DNA of 34,914 nucleotides from Corallococcus carmarthensis (GTDB lineage: Bacteria; Myxococcota; Myxococcia; Myxococcales; Myxococcaceae), in contig NZ_RAWE01000094.1 of the NCBI RefSeq assembly GCF_003611695.1, positions 1 through 34,914 on the forward strand, read 5' to 3'. Below the pieces are notes generated by a model that searched no databases, had not been told where the DNA came from, and saw only the letters and a program-made list of their open reading frames with translations. Numbering within the stretch: the first letter of the stretch is position 1; each line of letters starts with the position of its first letter. Shown here one piece after another: positions 7,676-16,023 of the stretch. A program made the translations under genes and the position numbers.

Positions 7676-8854
7676 ATGACCCATCCCCACGTCCTCGTCG
7701 CTGGAGCAGGAATCGCAGGCCCGTCACTCGCATGGTGGCTCTCCCGGAGAGGCTGGCGGGTCACCGTCGTCGAACGCGCCCGCGAGCTACGCACCGGCGG
7801 GCAGGCCGTCGACTTCCGAGGGCCCGTGCACCGCGCCGTGCTGGAAGGCATGGGGCTGTGGGAGGCCATCCACGAACGACGGACGCGGCTGGGAGCACAG
7901 GCCTTCGTCGATGCCACGGGCCGGACAGTGGCGGAGCTGCCCGCACTGATGATGAGCGGGGACGTGGAGCTTCAGCGTGGGGACCTGTGCCAGCTGCTCT
8001 TCGAACGCACCCGCGGGCAGGTGGAATATCGCTTCGGGGACAGCCCTACCGCGTTTCACGAAACGCCCGAGGGCGTGGAGGTCACGTTCGAACAGCACGC
8101 CTCCCAGCGCTTCGATCTGGTGGTGGGCGCGGATGGCTTGCGCTCGAATGTGCGCTCGCGCGTCTTCGGTGAGAATGAAAGCCACCTGAAGCACCACGGC
8201 TTCCGCGTCGTGGGCTGCACGCTGCCGAACATGCTCGGCCTGCGGCAGAGAGGCGTCATCTACAGCGAGCCCGGTCGCGGCGTGTGCGTCACCAGCGCCC
8301 GCGCCGAGGACGAAGCCCGCGCGCTGTTCGTGTTCACCGGCGCGCCCCTCGCTGCCCAGGAGCGTTCCCTGGACGCGGCGCGCGAAGCGGTGTCGACAGC
8401 CTTCGCGGGCGCGGGCTGGAGGACGGCTCGGCTCGTGGAAGCACTGCGCGGGGCGGAGGACCTCTACTTCGACGCCATCAGCTCCGTGCGGCTCCCGCAC
8501 TATTCACGCGGGCGCGTGGTCCTGCTGGGAGACGCGGCGTGGGGCGGCACCCTGGGAGGACAGGGCACGCCCATGGCCATGGTGGGTGCGTACGTGCTCG
8601 CGGGGGAACTGCTCGCGACCCCGGGTGAGCACGCCCAGGCCTTCGCGCGCTTCGAGGCCCGGTTGCGGCCGTATGCGATGAAGTGCCAGGGCGGAGCGAG
8701 CCACGTGGGCGGGTTCTTCGCGCCCCGCACACGGGCCGGGCTGTTCCTGCGCAATCACATCTATGGATTGCTCACCACGAAGCCGCTGGAGCGCGTGTTC
8801 GAGAAGCTCGTCACCCACGCGGCCACCGGGTTCGTACTTCCAGATTACACCTGA
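7676..8854 (+). CDS. FAD-dependent monooxygenase (group A, PHBH/TetX-like)
   Basis: 392-aa single-component flavoprotein hydroxylase. Seen: the GAGIAG FAD-binding motif (residues 10-15) with Glu33 at the end of the second strand, the GADG motif around Asp153, and the LLGDAAW ribityl-binding motif around Asp286 followed by GGQGTPMAM. The length is normal for the family. Such enzymes hydroxylate aromatic or polycyclic substrates, including antibiotics, using NAD(P)H and oxygen; the substrate here is unknown. The ATG at 7676 is preferred over an in-frame TTG at 7640 because the FAD-binding strand starts right after it. No strong ribosome site is visible at 7676, and the inverted repeat 7656-7674 occupies that place. 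It is divergent from, and probably controlled by, the GntR-TetR fusion regulator. Confidence 0.9.
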   Translation: MTHPHVLVAGAGIAGPSLAWWLSRRGWRVTVVERARELRTGGQAVDFRGPVHRAVLEGMGLWEAIHERRTRLGAQAFVDATGRTVAELPALMMSGDVELQRGDLCQLLFERTRGQVEYRFGDSPTAFHETPEGVEVTFEQHASQRFDLVVGADGLRSNVRSRVFGENESHLKHHGFRVVGCTLPNMLGLRQRGVIYSEPGRGVCVTSARAEDEARALFVFTGAPLAAQERSLDAAREAVSTAFAGAGWRTARLVEALRGAEDLYFDAISSVRLPHYSRGRVVLLGDAAWGGTLGGQGTPMAMVGAYVLAGELLATPGEHAQAFARFEARLRPYAMKCQGGASHVGGFFAPRTRAGLFLRNHIYGLLTTKPLERVFEKLVTHAATGFVLPDYT

Positions 8855-8955
8855 AAATCTGGACCGCTCCGCCTGATGTCATAGAACGCCGGGCCCCTGG
8901 TCACGCCTGAAGCGCCCAGGAGCCACCGTTCAGCCAGCAGAGATAGGGAGTCCGC

Positions 8956-9336
8956 ATGAAGAAGACGGGAATGATGTGGGGTCTGTGTGTCGCGATGGGT
9001 CTCTCCGCCATCAGCTTCGCCGGCGAGCGGTTCAGCTCCTCGGTCTTCGTCAACACCACGACCCGCGCGTTCAGTGGAAACCTGGGGACGGCCCGTAACA
9101 GCTCGGACGGCGTGCAGTACCTGTGGTGTTCGACCGTCTCGACGGGAGCTGGGTTCTGCTACGCGAAGGATGCCTCCGGCGTCGCCGCGAGCTGCTCGAC
9201 CTCCGATGCCGAAATGGTCGCGACGATCCGTGCGCTGAACTCGGATTCGAACCTGCAGGTCTCCTACGACAGCACAGGGACCTGCACGTTCATCTGGGTC
9301 AGCACCGGTTCTCACTTCGAGACCAAGGGCCCCTGA
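8956..9336 (+). CDS. Small secreted protein with four cysteines, unknown function
   Basis: 126 aa. Signal peptide at residues 1-22 (KK, then a hydrophobic core, ending SFA before Gly23). The mature part is about 104 residues, rich in Ser, Thr and Val, with four cysteines that could form two disulfides, and looks like an all-beta domain. The start is fixed by GGGAG at 8946-8950, 5 nt before the ATG. No family recognised. The next gene begins 28 nt downstream on the same strand, so the two may be co-expressed. Confidence 0.8.
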   Translation: MKKTGMMWGLCVAMGLSAISFAGERFSSSVFVNTTTRAFSGNLGTARNSSDGVQYLWCSTVSTGAGFCYAKDASGVAASCSTSDAEMVATIRALNSDSNLQVSYDSTGTCTFIWVSTGSHFETKGP

Positions 9337-9364
9337 GCCTCTCGCGTTGAAGGCAACCCGCGCC

Positions 9365-9877
9365 ATGATTCCATTCAGCCGCACGCTCGTCGTGCTCAAC
9401 CTGATGTTCTTCGGCGCGGGGCTTGCCCTCTTCGTGCAGGGTCAGCGCGCCTCCGCCAGCGCCGAGGACGTCCAAGCCCGGCTGGAGCGGATGGAGGGGC
9501 GCCTCAATCAGGTGCTCGCGCAGCGCCAGAGTCCCGCCGTGGCGCTCCCCGGTGCGCCCGCTCTGCCTGCGGACCTGGACGCGCGCATGGAGCAGGCAGT
9601 GACCCGCGCGTTACAGGCCCAGGCCGCCAACGTCGCGCCCCGTGAAGACACGGCACCGCGCGAGCCCCACGCGCGGAACGCCTCGGCCTGGTCCCGCGGC
9701 AACGAGGTGGTGGACCGGGCCCTCTCCGCCCGCCGGTGGGGGGATGAGCAGGCGCGCGAGCTGTCGGCGTCCATGCCGTCCCTCACGCAACAGCAGCAGG
9801 TGGACCTCCTGCGCCGGCTCAGCGTGGCCATCAACGAAGGCCAGCTGAAGGTGGAGACGCACGGGCCGCTCTTCTAA
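9365..9877 (+). CDS. Membrane-anchored coiled-coil protein, unknown function
   Basis: 170 aa. A single N-terminal membrane segment (about residues 6-25, with VVLNLMFFGAGLALF) is followed by a heptad-patterned coiled coil (about 30-55), a Pro/Ala linker, and a C-terminal helical part with a run of Gln. GAAGG at 9349-9353 lies 11 nt before the ATG at 9365; an in-frame TTG at 9347 is less likely. It follows the small secreted protein by 28 nt. Its 3' end converges on the BMP lipoprotein gene. No family recognised. Confidence 0.75.
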   Translation: MIPFSRTLVVLNLMFFGAGLALFVQGQRASASAEDVQARLERMEGRLNQVLAQRQSPAVALPGAPALPADLDARMEQAVTRALQAQAANVAPREDTAPREPHARNASAWSRGNEVVDRALSARRWGDEQARELSASMPSLTQQQQVDLLRRLSVAINEGQLKVETHGPLF

Positions 9878-9937
9878 GCAGTAGCACGACGACAGGCCGT
9901 CTCCCCTCCCTTCAGCCGCCCGAGCGCAGGCCTGCGT

Positions 9938-11089
9938 TCAGGGGTTGGCGCCAGCCGTCCCAGCGGGAGCGGGCTGCGTCGGTACCTTCAGCTCCCCGGA
10001 GATGATGCGGGCCCGGAGCGCCTCCACGGTGCTCAGCGCCTCCGCCTTGCCGGGGAAGTCCAGGCGCACGGGCGCCAGCCCCATGCCTCCCTCCTTCAAC
10101 CCGAGCGAGACATTCCCGCCCTGGAGGCGCCCCTGGCGCTGCTCGCGGATGGCCTCGTACACCACCAGGTCCACGTGCTTCACGACGGCGGACAGCACCG
10201 CCTGCGGCGCCAGGTGGGACGGGTCGGAGTCCACGCCAATGACATACACGGGCTTGCCCGCGTCGCTCGCTTCCTTCACCGCCTGGATGGCGCCCAGGCC
10301 GTCCACGCCGGCCGCCGCGAAGATGACATCGGTGTTCTTGAGCAACAGGTCCTGCCCCACCTGCTTGCCCAGGGCGAAGTCGGTGAAGCTGCCGGTGTAG
10401 TTGACCAGCACCGTGGCGCTCGGGTTCGTCGCGGCCACGCCCGCGCGGAAGCCCGCCTCGTAGCGTTGCACCAGGGGGATCTTCATCCCGCCCACCATGC
10501 CCACCCGGCCCGTCTGGGTGACGAGCCCGGCCAGGGCACCCGCGAGGAAGCAGCCCTCCTCCTCGCGGAACACCACCGTGCGCACGTTGGGCAGCGTGAT
10601 GATCCGGCCCTGCGCATCCAGCAGCGGGCTGTCCACCAGCAGGAAGGGCAGCGACGGATTGCGCCGGGCCACCGTCTCCACGGCGTTCTCCAGCATGAAG
10701 CCCACGCCCATGGCCAGGGACACATGCTGTTCGGCGAGCAGCTGAAGGTTCGGCTCGTAGTCCTCCGCCACGCGGCTCTGGAGGACCATCGGAGTGATGC
10801 CCAGCGGGGTCAGCGCCCAGCCGCGCGAGGCCAGGTCCGGGCCCAGCGAGGCCTGCCGCTCGGACGCGGCGGCCTCCACATAGCCGGCCTTCTCGTACTT
10901 CATCCCCGCGGCCCACAGCTCCAGCCCGCGCAGGGCGGAGTCGTTGAAGGCCTGGTCACCCCGGCCTCCCAATCCCAGCACCAGGCCGATGGTGGGCTTG
11001 GAGGGCGCGGCGGGCGCCTCCTTCTTGCAACCGGTGGAGACCGCCAGCAGACACAGGGCGAGGGAGACGATTCGGCGGTGCGCGCTCAT
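9938..11089 (-). CDS. BMP/PnrA-like substrate-binding lipoprotein
   Basis: 383 aa. Lipoprotein signal peptide: a hydrophobic stretch ending AVSTGC, with Lys-Lys after the cysteine. The mature protein has the basic-membrane-protein fold typical of PnrA/BmpA: an N-terminal IGLVLGLGGRGDQAFND segment, VGMVGGMKIPLVQRYEAGFRAGV in the middle (seen in two conserved blocks) and VIGVDSDPSHLAP towards the end. Relatives bind purine nucleosides for an ABC importer. No permease or ATPase gene lies nearby, so the transport partner must be elsewhere or the protein acts in sensing. The ATG at 11089 was chosen because the signal peptide begins there. The orphan gene ending 35 nt upstream on the same strand may share its transcript. 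Confidence 0.9.
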   Translation of the reverse strand: MSAHRRIVSLALCLLAVSTGCKKEAPAAPSKPTIGLVLGLGGRGDQAFNDSALRGLELWAAGMKYEKAGYVEAAASERQASLGPDLASRGWALTPLGITPMVLQSRVAEDYEPNLQLLAEQHVSLAMGVGFMLENAVETVARRNPSLPFLLVDSPLLDAQGRIITLPNVRTVVFREEEGCFLAGALAGLVTQTGRVGMVGGMKIPLVQRYEAGFRAGVAATNPSATVLVNYTGSFTDFALGKQVGQDLLLKNTDVIFAAAGVDGLGAIQAVKEASDAGKPVYVIGVDSDPSHLAPQAVLSAVVKHVDLVVYEAIREQRQGRLQGGNVSLGLKEGGMGLAPVRLDFPGKAEALSTVEALRARIISGELKVPTQPAPAGTAGANP

Positions 11090-11124
11090 GACACCGCCCA
11101 ATGTATCACGCGCCTCCCGGCCCC

Positions 11125-12096
11125 TCAGGCGTCATCGCCATACATGCCGATGGGAATCTTCGCCTTCACGGCCTCGATGACGGCCGCGGGGCACTTCGCC
11201 TCGGCCGCGGTCATGAGCGCCTTGGGCGACGCATGCAGGGTGATGGCTCCCAGGGAGTACTCGACGAGCGGCACCGCCATCTTGCAGGTGACCTTCAGGT
11301 AGAAGCGCAGGTCCAGCGCCCCCCGGATGGCCTCCACGGCGTCCTGGAGCGCGACCTCCGCCGTGCGCGTGTTGTCCGCCTGCTGGTACGCGGTGATCTG
11401 CTGCTGGCTCAGCAGCTCCGTGTAGACGCCCAGGACGTGCTCGGGGAGGTAGTGCACCTGGGCCTCGCCGTAGGGAATGGAGGCCGCGCCCAGGTAGGGC
11501 GCCTTCACGACGCCGCTCGGGAACGAGTCCCCGTCGTCCAGGACGATCATCCGTTCGACACCGCGCGGCTTTCCACTGGAGCTGACATCGGGCCGGGTGC
11601 CCTTCACCCGCTCCCGCATCTCCTTGAGCTTCTCGCTGATCTTCGGCCAGGTGTTCAGGGTCTTCCCATTGGCCTGCGGCGCCGCGGTGCGGGGAAACGC
11701 ACCGGGATACTGGCTTTCGAGGACGTTCTTGGTGGGCAGCCCCAGGTCCGTCTTTCCCCAGCCGGCGAGCTCCGCCTGGTTGCTGATGACCACCCCCGGG
11801 CACTTGAAGGAGTCGTACTCCTGGATGGGCAGCCCCTCCAGCACGGTGAACGCCGCGTGCCAGTAGTTCTTGTCCAGCGCGGGCTCCACGGGGTCGATGC
11901 CCAGGTGGTAGTATTTATACCTCGGGTGGATGCTGTATTTGATTTCATCCTCCACCCGCCGCGTCTTGCGGATGCAGAGCACCTGGGCGAACTCGGTGCG
12001 GATCTGCTCGGAGCGGGTGGCGACGCTCACCTGGCTCTCCGTCCTGGACAGGTGGGAGAAGCGCTTCGGGCGGGTACCTTTGGTGATCTTGGGCAT
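11125..12096 (-). CDS. Orphan protein of unknown function
   Basis: 323 aa from the ATG at 12096. No family, signal peptide or membrane segment recognised. The N-terminus is basic (MPKITKGTRPKRF). A segment rich in Tyr, His and Lys (around IHPRYKYYHLG) is encoded by a noticeably AT-rich stretch near 11908-11950. The C-terminal 90 residues look like a helical then beta domain with two Cys. Another in-frame ATG at 12177 would add 27 residues and touch the divergent amidase start; I prefer 12096 because sequence before it looks unconstrained, but neither has a clear ribosome site. It precedes the BMP lipoprotein gene by 35 nt on the same strand. Codon use suggests a real gene, possibly acquired. 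Confidence 0.75.
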   Translation of the reverse strand: MPKITKGTRPKRFSHLSRTESQVSVATRSEQIRTEFAQVLCIRKTRRVEDEIKYSIHPRYKYYHLGIDPVEPALDKNYWHAAFTVLEGLPIQEYDSFKCPGVVISNQAELAGWGKTDLGLPTKNVLESQYPGAFPRTAAPQANGKTLNTWPKISEKLKEMRERVKGTRPDVSSSGKPRGVERMIVLDDGDSFPSGVVKAPYLGAASIPYGEAQVHYLPEHVLGVYTELLSQQQITAYQQADNTRTAEVALQDAVEAIRGALDLRFYLKVTCKMAVPLVEYSLGAITLHASPKALMTAAEAKCPAAVIEAVKAKIPIGMYGDDA

Positions 12097-12161
12097 GACC
12101 CGGCCCAGCGTAGCCGCAGATGGACGCACTCGCACGATGCGACCTGTCAGGTGGAGCGAGG

Positions 12162-12167
12162 TAGGCT
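12162..12167 (+). promoter_or_regulatory. TAGGCT box before the amidase, possible -10 of a leaderless promoter
   Basis: TAGGCT ends 8 nt before the ATG at 12176, which would put transcription start at or beside the start codon. The -35 position holds only a weak GCGACC. The same layout occurs at 28408-28413. An alternative is that TAGG acts as a ribosome site. Confidence 0.3.
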
Positions 12168-12175
12168 CGGCGGCC

Positions 12176-13852
12176 ATGACCTATCAACGCGCTCCAGTGA
12201 AGGCTCCGCGACTCTCTGGCATGGCCCTCAAGGCCATGGTCAACACGCTGGAGCGGGGCGGCGTGGGCCCGGCGCTGGTGGAGAAGTTGATGCGGGACAG
12301 CGGCATCGAGCAGTGGCGCGAGCTGCCCGCTGGCGATGCTCCGCCCATCCAGTACCCGCTGCCCCCGGGAGCGCCTCCTTCCGAATCACAGACACCGGTG
12401 GAGCAGGCCGCGCGCGCCGTCGCCGCATCCTCCGTGGAGCCGAAGCGGGAGACGGTCGCGGCGTTCGCTCGCGCCTACCGGGACGGCAGCACGGATCCGG
12501 TGGCCGTGGCGCGCAAGGTCCATGAGGCGATTGAACGCCTGGACGGCGGCGCGGACCGCCTGGGCCTGTTCATCGCTCGCAAGCCGGAGGAGGTGCTGCG
12601 GGCGGCGGAGGCGTCCGCGGAGCGGCTGCGCGCGGGTGCGCCCTTGAGCGTGCTCGACGGTGTGCCCGTCGTCATCAAGGACGAGCTGGACCTGGCGGGC
12701 TTCCCCACGACGCTGGGCACCACGTTCCGCACCGAGCCGGCCCGGACCGACTCCACGGTCGCCGCGCGCTTGAAGGCCGCGGGGGCAGTCATCCTGGGCA
12801 AGGCCAACATGCATGAGATTGGCATCAACCCCATCGGGTTGAACCCGCATCACGGCGCCACGCGCAACCCGTGGAACCGGGGCCACATCACCGGTGGCAG
12901 CTCCAGCGGCTCCGGCGCGGTGGTGGCGGCGGGCCTCTGTCCAGCGAGCATTGGCGCGGACGGCGGCGGCTCCATCCGCATCCCCGCCGCGCTGTGCGGT
13001 GTCGTCGGCCTCAAGGCCACCTGGGGCCGCATCCCGGAGACGGGCGTGCCGCCGCTGTGCTGGAACGTGGCGCACGTGGGCCCCCTGGGCCTCACCGTTG
13101 ACGACGTCGCCGCGGTGTATGCGATTGTCTCGGGCGCGGACGGACACGACGTCGCTTCCCGGCAGCAGCCCCCGCATCACCTTTCAGGCTACGAGGACGG
13201 TGCGTTGAAGGGCATCCGTCTGGGAATCTGCACGCCGTACTTCGACGACGCGGATCCGGACGTGGTGGCGCGCTGCCGGGAGGCCGTGCGCGCCCTCACC
13301 GACGCGGGCGCCACGGTGGTGGAGCTTCCCGCGCCGGACCTGAACACGATTCTCTGGACGCACAGCTGCATCATCCTGAGCGAGATGGCGGAGGCGATGC
13401 TGCCGCAGGTGAAGGCACGCGCTTCCGTCTTCGGGCTCGACTCGCGCACCAACCTGGCGCTGGGGCGTCACTTCCGGGCCACGGACCTGATCCACGCGCT
13501 GCGGCACCGGCACCGGCTGACCCGCGAATTGCTGGCGCTCATGGCGGACGTGGACGTCATCGTCACGCCGACCACGGCCAGCACCGCGCCCGCCATCCCG
13601 GAAGCGGCGCTCCCGGCAGGCGAGTCGAACCTGCCGGTGGTGGACGCGCTGATGCGCTTCATCCGCCTGGCGAACCTCACCGGCTGCCCTGCCCTCTCCG
13701 TGCCCGCGGGCTTCGACCGCGCGGGCCTGCCCGTGGGCGTGCACCTCATGGGGCGCCCCTACGAGGAGCACCTGCTGCTGCGCCTGGGACGCGTGGTGGA
13801 GCGCGCCTCGGAGCGCCGCACCCCCACCCTCCACGTCAACGTTCTGCCCTGA
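12176..13852 (+). CDS. Amidase signature family hydrolase
   Basis: 558 aa. The amidase-signature core carries the Ser-cisSer-Lys triad: Lys168 in VVIKDE, Ser242 in GGSSSGSG and Ser266 in GGGSIRIP. Enzymes of this family hydrolyse amide bonds of many substrates (for example small amides, peptides, indoleacetamide), or act in tRNA-dependent amidotransfer; no GatC or GatB neighbour is present, so a stand-alone amidase is more likely. About 130 residues precede the catalytic core, a longer N-terminal extension than usual, partly Pro-rich, helical and of unknown role. There is no signal peptide. The ATG at 12176 begins 79 nt from the divergent orphan gene's start. The C-terminus (GLPVGVHLMG...) is complete. 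Confidence 0.93.
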   Translation: MTYQRAPVKAPRLSGMALKAMVNTLERGGVGPALVEKLMRDSGIEQWRELPAGDAPPIQYPLPPGAPPSESQTPVEQAARAVAASSVEPKRETVAAFARAYRDGSTDPVAVARKVHEAIERLDGGADRLGLFIARKPEEVLRAAEASAERLRAGAPLSVLDGVPVVIKDELDLAGFPTTLGTTFRTEPARTDSTVAARLKAAGAVILGKANMHEIGINPIGLNPHHGATRNPWNRGHITGGSSSGSGAVVAAGLCPASIGADGGGSIRIPAALCGVVGLKATWGRIPETGVPPLCWNVAHVGPLGLTVDDVAAVYAIVSGADGHDVASRQQPPHHLSGYEDGALKGIRLGICTPYFDDADPDVVARCREAVRALTDAGATVVELPAPDLNTILWTHSCIILSEMAEAMLPQVKARASVFGLDSRTNLALGRHFRATDLIHALRHRHRLTRELLALMADVDVIVTPTTASTAPAIPEAALPAGESNLPVVDALMRFIRLANLTGCPALSVPAGFDRAGLPVGVHLMGRPYEEHLLLRLGRVVERASERRTPTLHVNVLP

Positions 13853-13919
13853 CCGGGGCAACTCCTTCTCTCACTTCCCGATAACCCTTCTCGAACCGCG
13901 AGCACGGAAGGGCCGGGAC

Positions 13920-15029
13920 ATGTCCATCGACGGAGTGGGAAGAGGTGGAGTCCGGCCGGTGACGCCGCGCGCCGTGGACGGCCAGTCCGAGCCCGTCGCG
14001 AAGAACGCGCTCGCGCGTCCGCTGGCGGCCAAGGACGTCTTCGAGGCGAAGAGCGTCAAGTCCTCCAGCCCTTCCGCGGGCAACGCGAACCTCCCCCCCA
14101 TCCAGTCCAACACGGGCACGGTCCAGGCCGGCACGGTGCAGTTGGATGACGCGACGAAGGTGGCGCGCGGCGCGCTGAAGATCGACGCGAACGCGGATCC
14201 GAAGACGTACGACGGCATGTACCTGGGCTCGGACGGCTACGCCTACCCGCCGGACAAGTTCTCCGTCTCCGAGGTGCCGCCGTTCAAGCCGGAGAAGCCC
14301 ATCGCGTCCCCGACGCCGACGACGTACCACGTCAACGGCATCCTCACGCAGCCGCAGGGCGACGGGAACGCCACGGGCGAGGCCCAGAAGCTGGCGAACG
14401 AGTCCGGCACCAACGTGGTGCCCATCTACAACGCCACGGAGGGGCTGCCCGCGGACGTGGCGCAGACGGGCCTGGACCGGCTGGGCGTGGGTGACAACAA
14501 GGCGGCCCAGACGCTGGCGGACGCCATCTACCGGGACCTCCAGGCCGGCAAGAAGGTCAACGTCACGGGCTACAGCCAGGGCGGCGCCATCGTGTCGAGC
14601 GCGCTGCGCGAAGTGGACAACCGCCTCAAGGACGACATGGGCGGCTTCTGGGGCAACCTGCCCGTCCTCGGTGACGGCAACCGCGACAAGCGCGAGGCGA
14701 TGCTCGGCAACATCAACGTCTCCACCTTCGCGGGCGCGGGCAAGACGTTCCCGGACGGGCCCAAGTACACCTTCTACGTGAACAAGCAGGACCCCGTGCC
14801 GACGTGGCTGGGCACGCACGCGTTCAACCCGGTGACGGACATCGTCAGCGGCATCGCGTCCGGCCTCTTCCCCGGCATCGGCATCCTCAACGGCGGCCCG
14901 TCCACGCAGTACCCCGAAGGCTCCACCATCCACACCTTCGACTCCGCCGGAAACGGCGAGGTGTTCGCCCTGGACGGCAAGCACGGCATCGACACGTACC
15001 TGAACAACATCCAGGACGCCGTGCCGTGA
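13920..15029 (+). CDS. Alpha/beta-hydrolase-like serine hydrolase with disordered N-terminus
   Basis: 369 aa. The first 80 residues are low-complexity (Pro, Ser, Val, Ala) with no signal peptide. The rest looks like an alpha/beta hydrolase: nucleophile elbow GYSQGG (Ser219), then Asp291 in KQDPVP and His338 in STIHTF, in the right order and spacing for a catalytic triad. The GYSQGG plus DPVP pattern recalls cutinase/PE-PPE-type lipases and esterases. The start is well fixed by GGAAGGG at 13906-13912, 7 nt before the ATG. The missing signal peptide suggests either cytosolic action or a signal-independent export route. Its 3' end is only 16 nt from the convergent SET-domain gene. The exact substrate is unknown. 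Confidence 0.8.
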   Translation: MSIDGVGRGGVRPVTPRAVDGQSEPVAKNALARPLAAKDVFEAKSVKSSSPSAGNANLPPIQSNTGTVQAGTVQLDDATKVARGALKIDANADPKTYDGMYLGSDGYAYPPDKFSVSEVPPFKPEKPIASPTPTTYHVNGILTQPQGDGNATGEAQKLANESGTNVVPIYNATEGLPADVAQTGLDRLGVGDNKAAQTLADAIYRDLQAGKKVNVTGYSQGGAIVSSALREVDNRLKDDMGGFWGNLPVLGDGNRDKREAMLGNINVSTFAGAGKTFPDGPKYTFYVNKQDPVPTWLGTHAFNPVTDIVSGIASGLFPGIGILNGGPSTQYPEGSTIHTFDSAGNGEVFALDGKHGIDTYLNNIQDAVP

Positions 15030-15045
15030 GGCTCACGGGGCGCGA

Positions 15046-15456
15046 TCAGCGCGCCTCGAACCACGTGATGCCGTAGTCCAGACAGAGCTCCTCGCCGGGC
15101 TGGATGTCACGCAGCGCCACGGCGGCGCCCGTGTCCGGCACCGGTCCGTCGATGAGCTCCACGTTGGGCGTCTTCGAGTGGTTGTAGAGCGCCAGCATGC
15201 CCCACGCGTACGCCTTCTCCCGGCCGGGCTCGGTGCCCCAGGTGAAGACGTGGTGGTGTGCCTGGCAGTCGCGGTGATCCACCGGCTTCAGGTCGCTTTC
15301 GGGGAAGCGGCTGATGGGCGCCCACTCCACGAGCGTCCCCTTCGGCAGGAACCTGCGCGCGAAGACGCCCCGTCCCTTTCCGGGGATGAGGCGCCATTCG
15401 ACGTTGGGGTGGAACTGGTTCTCGGAGATGAGGCGATCGAGTTCGGGATTGTTCAT
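15046..15456 (-). CDS. Stand-alone SET-domain protein, putative lysine methyltransferase
   Basis: 136 aa, consisting of little more than a SET domain: GKGRGVFA (residues 26-33) for cofactor binding, YNHS (91-94) and EELCLDYG (122-129), the pseudoknot and catalytic-Tyr motifs of the family. SET proteins transfer methyl groups from S-adenosylmethionine to protein lysines; the bacterial substrate is unknown. The start is fixed by an excellent AGGAGG ribosome site (15465-15470 on the complementary strand) 8 nt before the ATG. A post-SET cysteine cluster is absent. Hairpins lie between it and the minus-strand gene upstream, so it probably has its own promoter. Confidence 0.88.
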   Translation of the reverse strand: MNNPELDRLISENQFHPNVEWRLIPGKGRGVFARRFLPKGTLVEWAPISRFPESDLKPVDHRDCQAHHHVFTWGTEPGREKAYAWGMLALYNHSKTPNVELIDGPVPDTGAAVALRDIQPGEELCLDYGITWFEAR

Positions 15457-15518
15457 GGAGAACCCCTCCTGGAGGGAGGGTGCCTGCCCGAACTTAAGCA
15501 CTCTCCGGACTCCCGCGA

Positions 15519-15569
15519 TGCCCCTGGGTCCAGGGGCAGGAAGGCTGGTCCTCCAAGGACCGGAAGCCT
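15519..15569 (-). terminator. Two adjacent hairpins, probable terminator of the 133-aa gene
   Basis: First hairpin: TGCCCCTGG (15519-15527) pairs with CCAGGGGCA (15530-15538). Second: AGGCT-GGTCCT (15542-15552) pairs with AGGACC (15556-15561) and AGCCT (15565-15569), with a 3-nt bulge. They lie directly past the stop of the gene at 15568 and before the SET gene. No T-run follows. Confidence 0.5.
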
Positions 15570-15969
15570 ACGGAGAGGCGGGCGCCTGCTCCACGTCCCG
15601 GACGCGGTTGGGACGGCGCTCGGGGACGGGCGCGATGCCGCCCATCCACTCCCAGTCCATGCCGTTCCACAGCTGCTCGCACCAGCGCAGCTCCGTGGCC
15701 AGCTCCCGCGCCTTGGCCCCGTGGGCGATGAGCGCCCAGCCCAGCCGGGACTGCTTGCACTCGCCGCTCTTGAACTTCAGCAGCCGGCGCTGGCCCTGGG
15801 CCTCGGCGCGCTCCGCTTCCCAGAGCGCCTGGTTCCGGAGGCCATCCCCCTGGGCATCCACTCCGTTCCAATCACACCAGGCCAGCACGTCCTTCAGTCG
15901 GATCAGCTTCGTTCCCCGGGAGAGTTCCGTCACGGCCGCGACGAGAAGGTCGGGGGTGATGACACGCAT
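15568..15969 (-). CDS. Small hypothetical protein
   Basis: 133 aa, no family recognised. No signal peptide or membrane segment; rich in Trp, Arg and Glu, mostly helical by pattern, with three cysteines. The ATG at 15969 was chosen because GGAGG lies 9 nt upstream on the minus strand (complement of 15979-15983). A 9-bp hairpin at 16024-16049 is in its leader region. Probably a real small cytosolic protein; function cannot be stated. Confidence 0.7.
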   Translation of the reverse strand: MRVITPDLLVAAVTELSRGTKLIRLKDVLAWCDWNGVDAQGDGLRNQALWEAERAEAQGQRRLLKFKSGECKQSRLGWALIAHGAKARELATELRWCEQLWNGMDWEWMGGIAPVPERRPNRVRDVEQAPASP

Positions 15970-16023
15970 GGGATGGGGCCTCCGGTGCAGAGCGGCGAAG
16001 GTCACCAACCTACAGCGTAGGAA

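Noticed and set aside
9922-9939. Near-palindrome around CGCAGGCCTGCG between convergent genes
   Set aside because: With no spacer the centre cannot form a proper loop; too weak to call as a terminator or operator.
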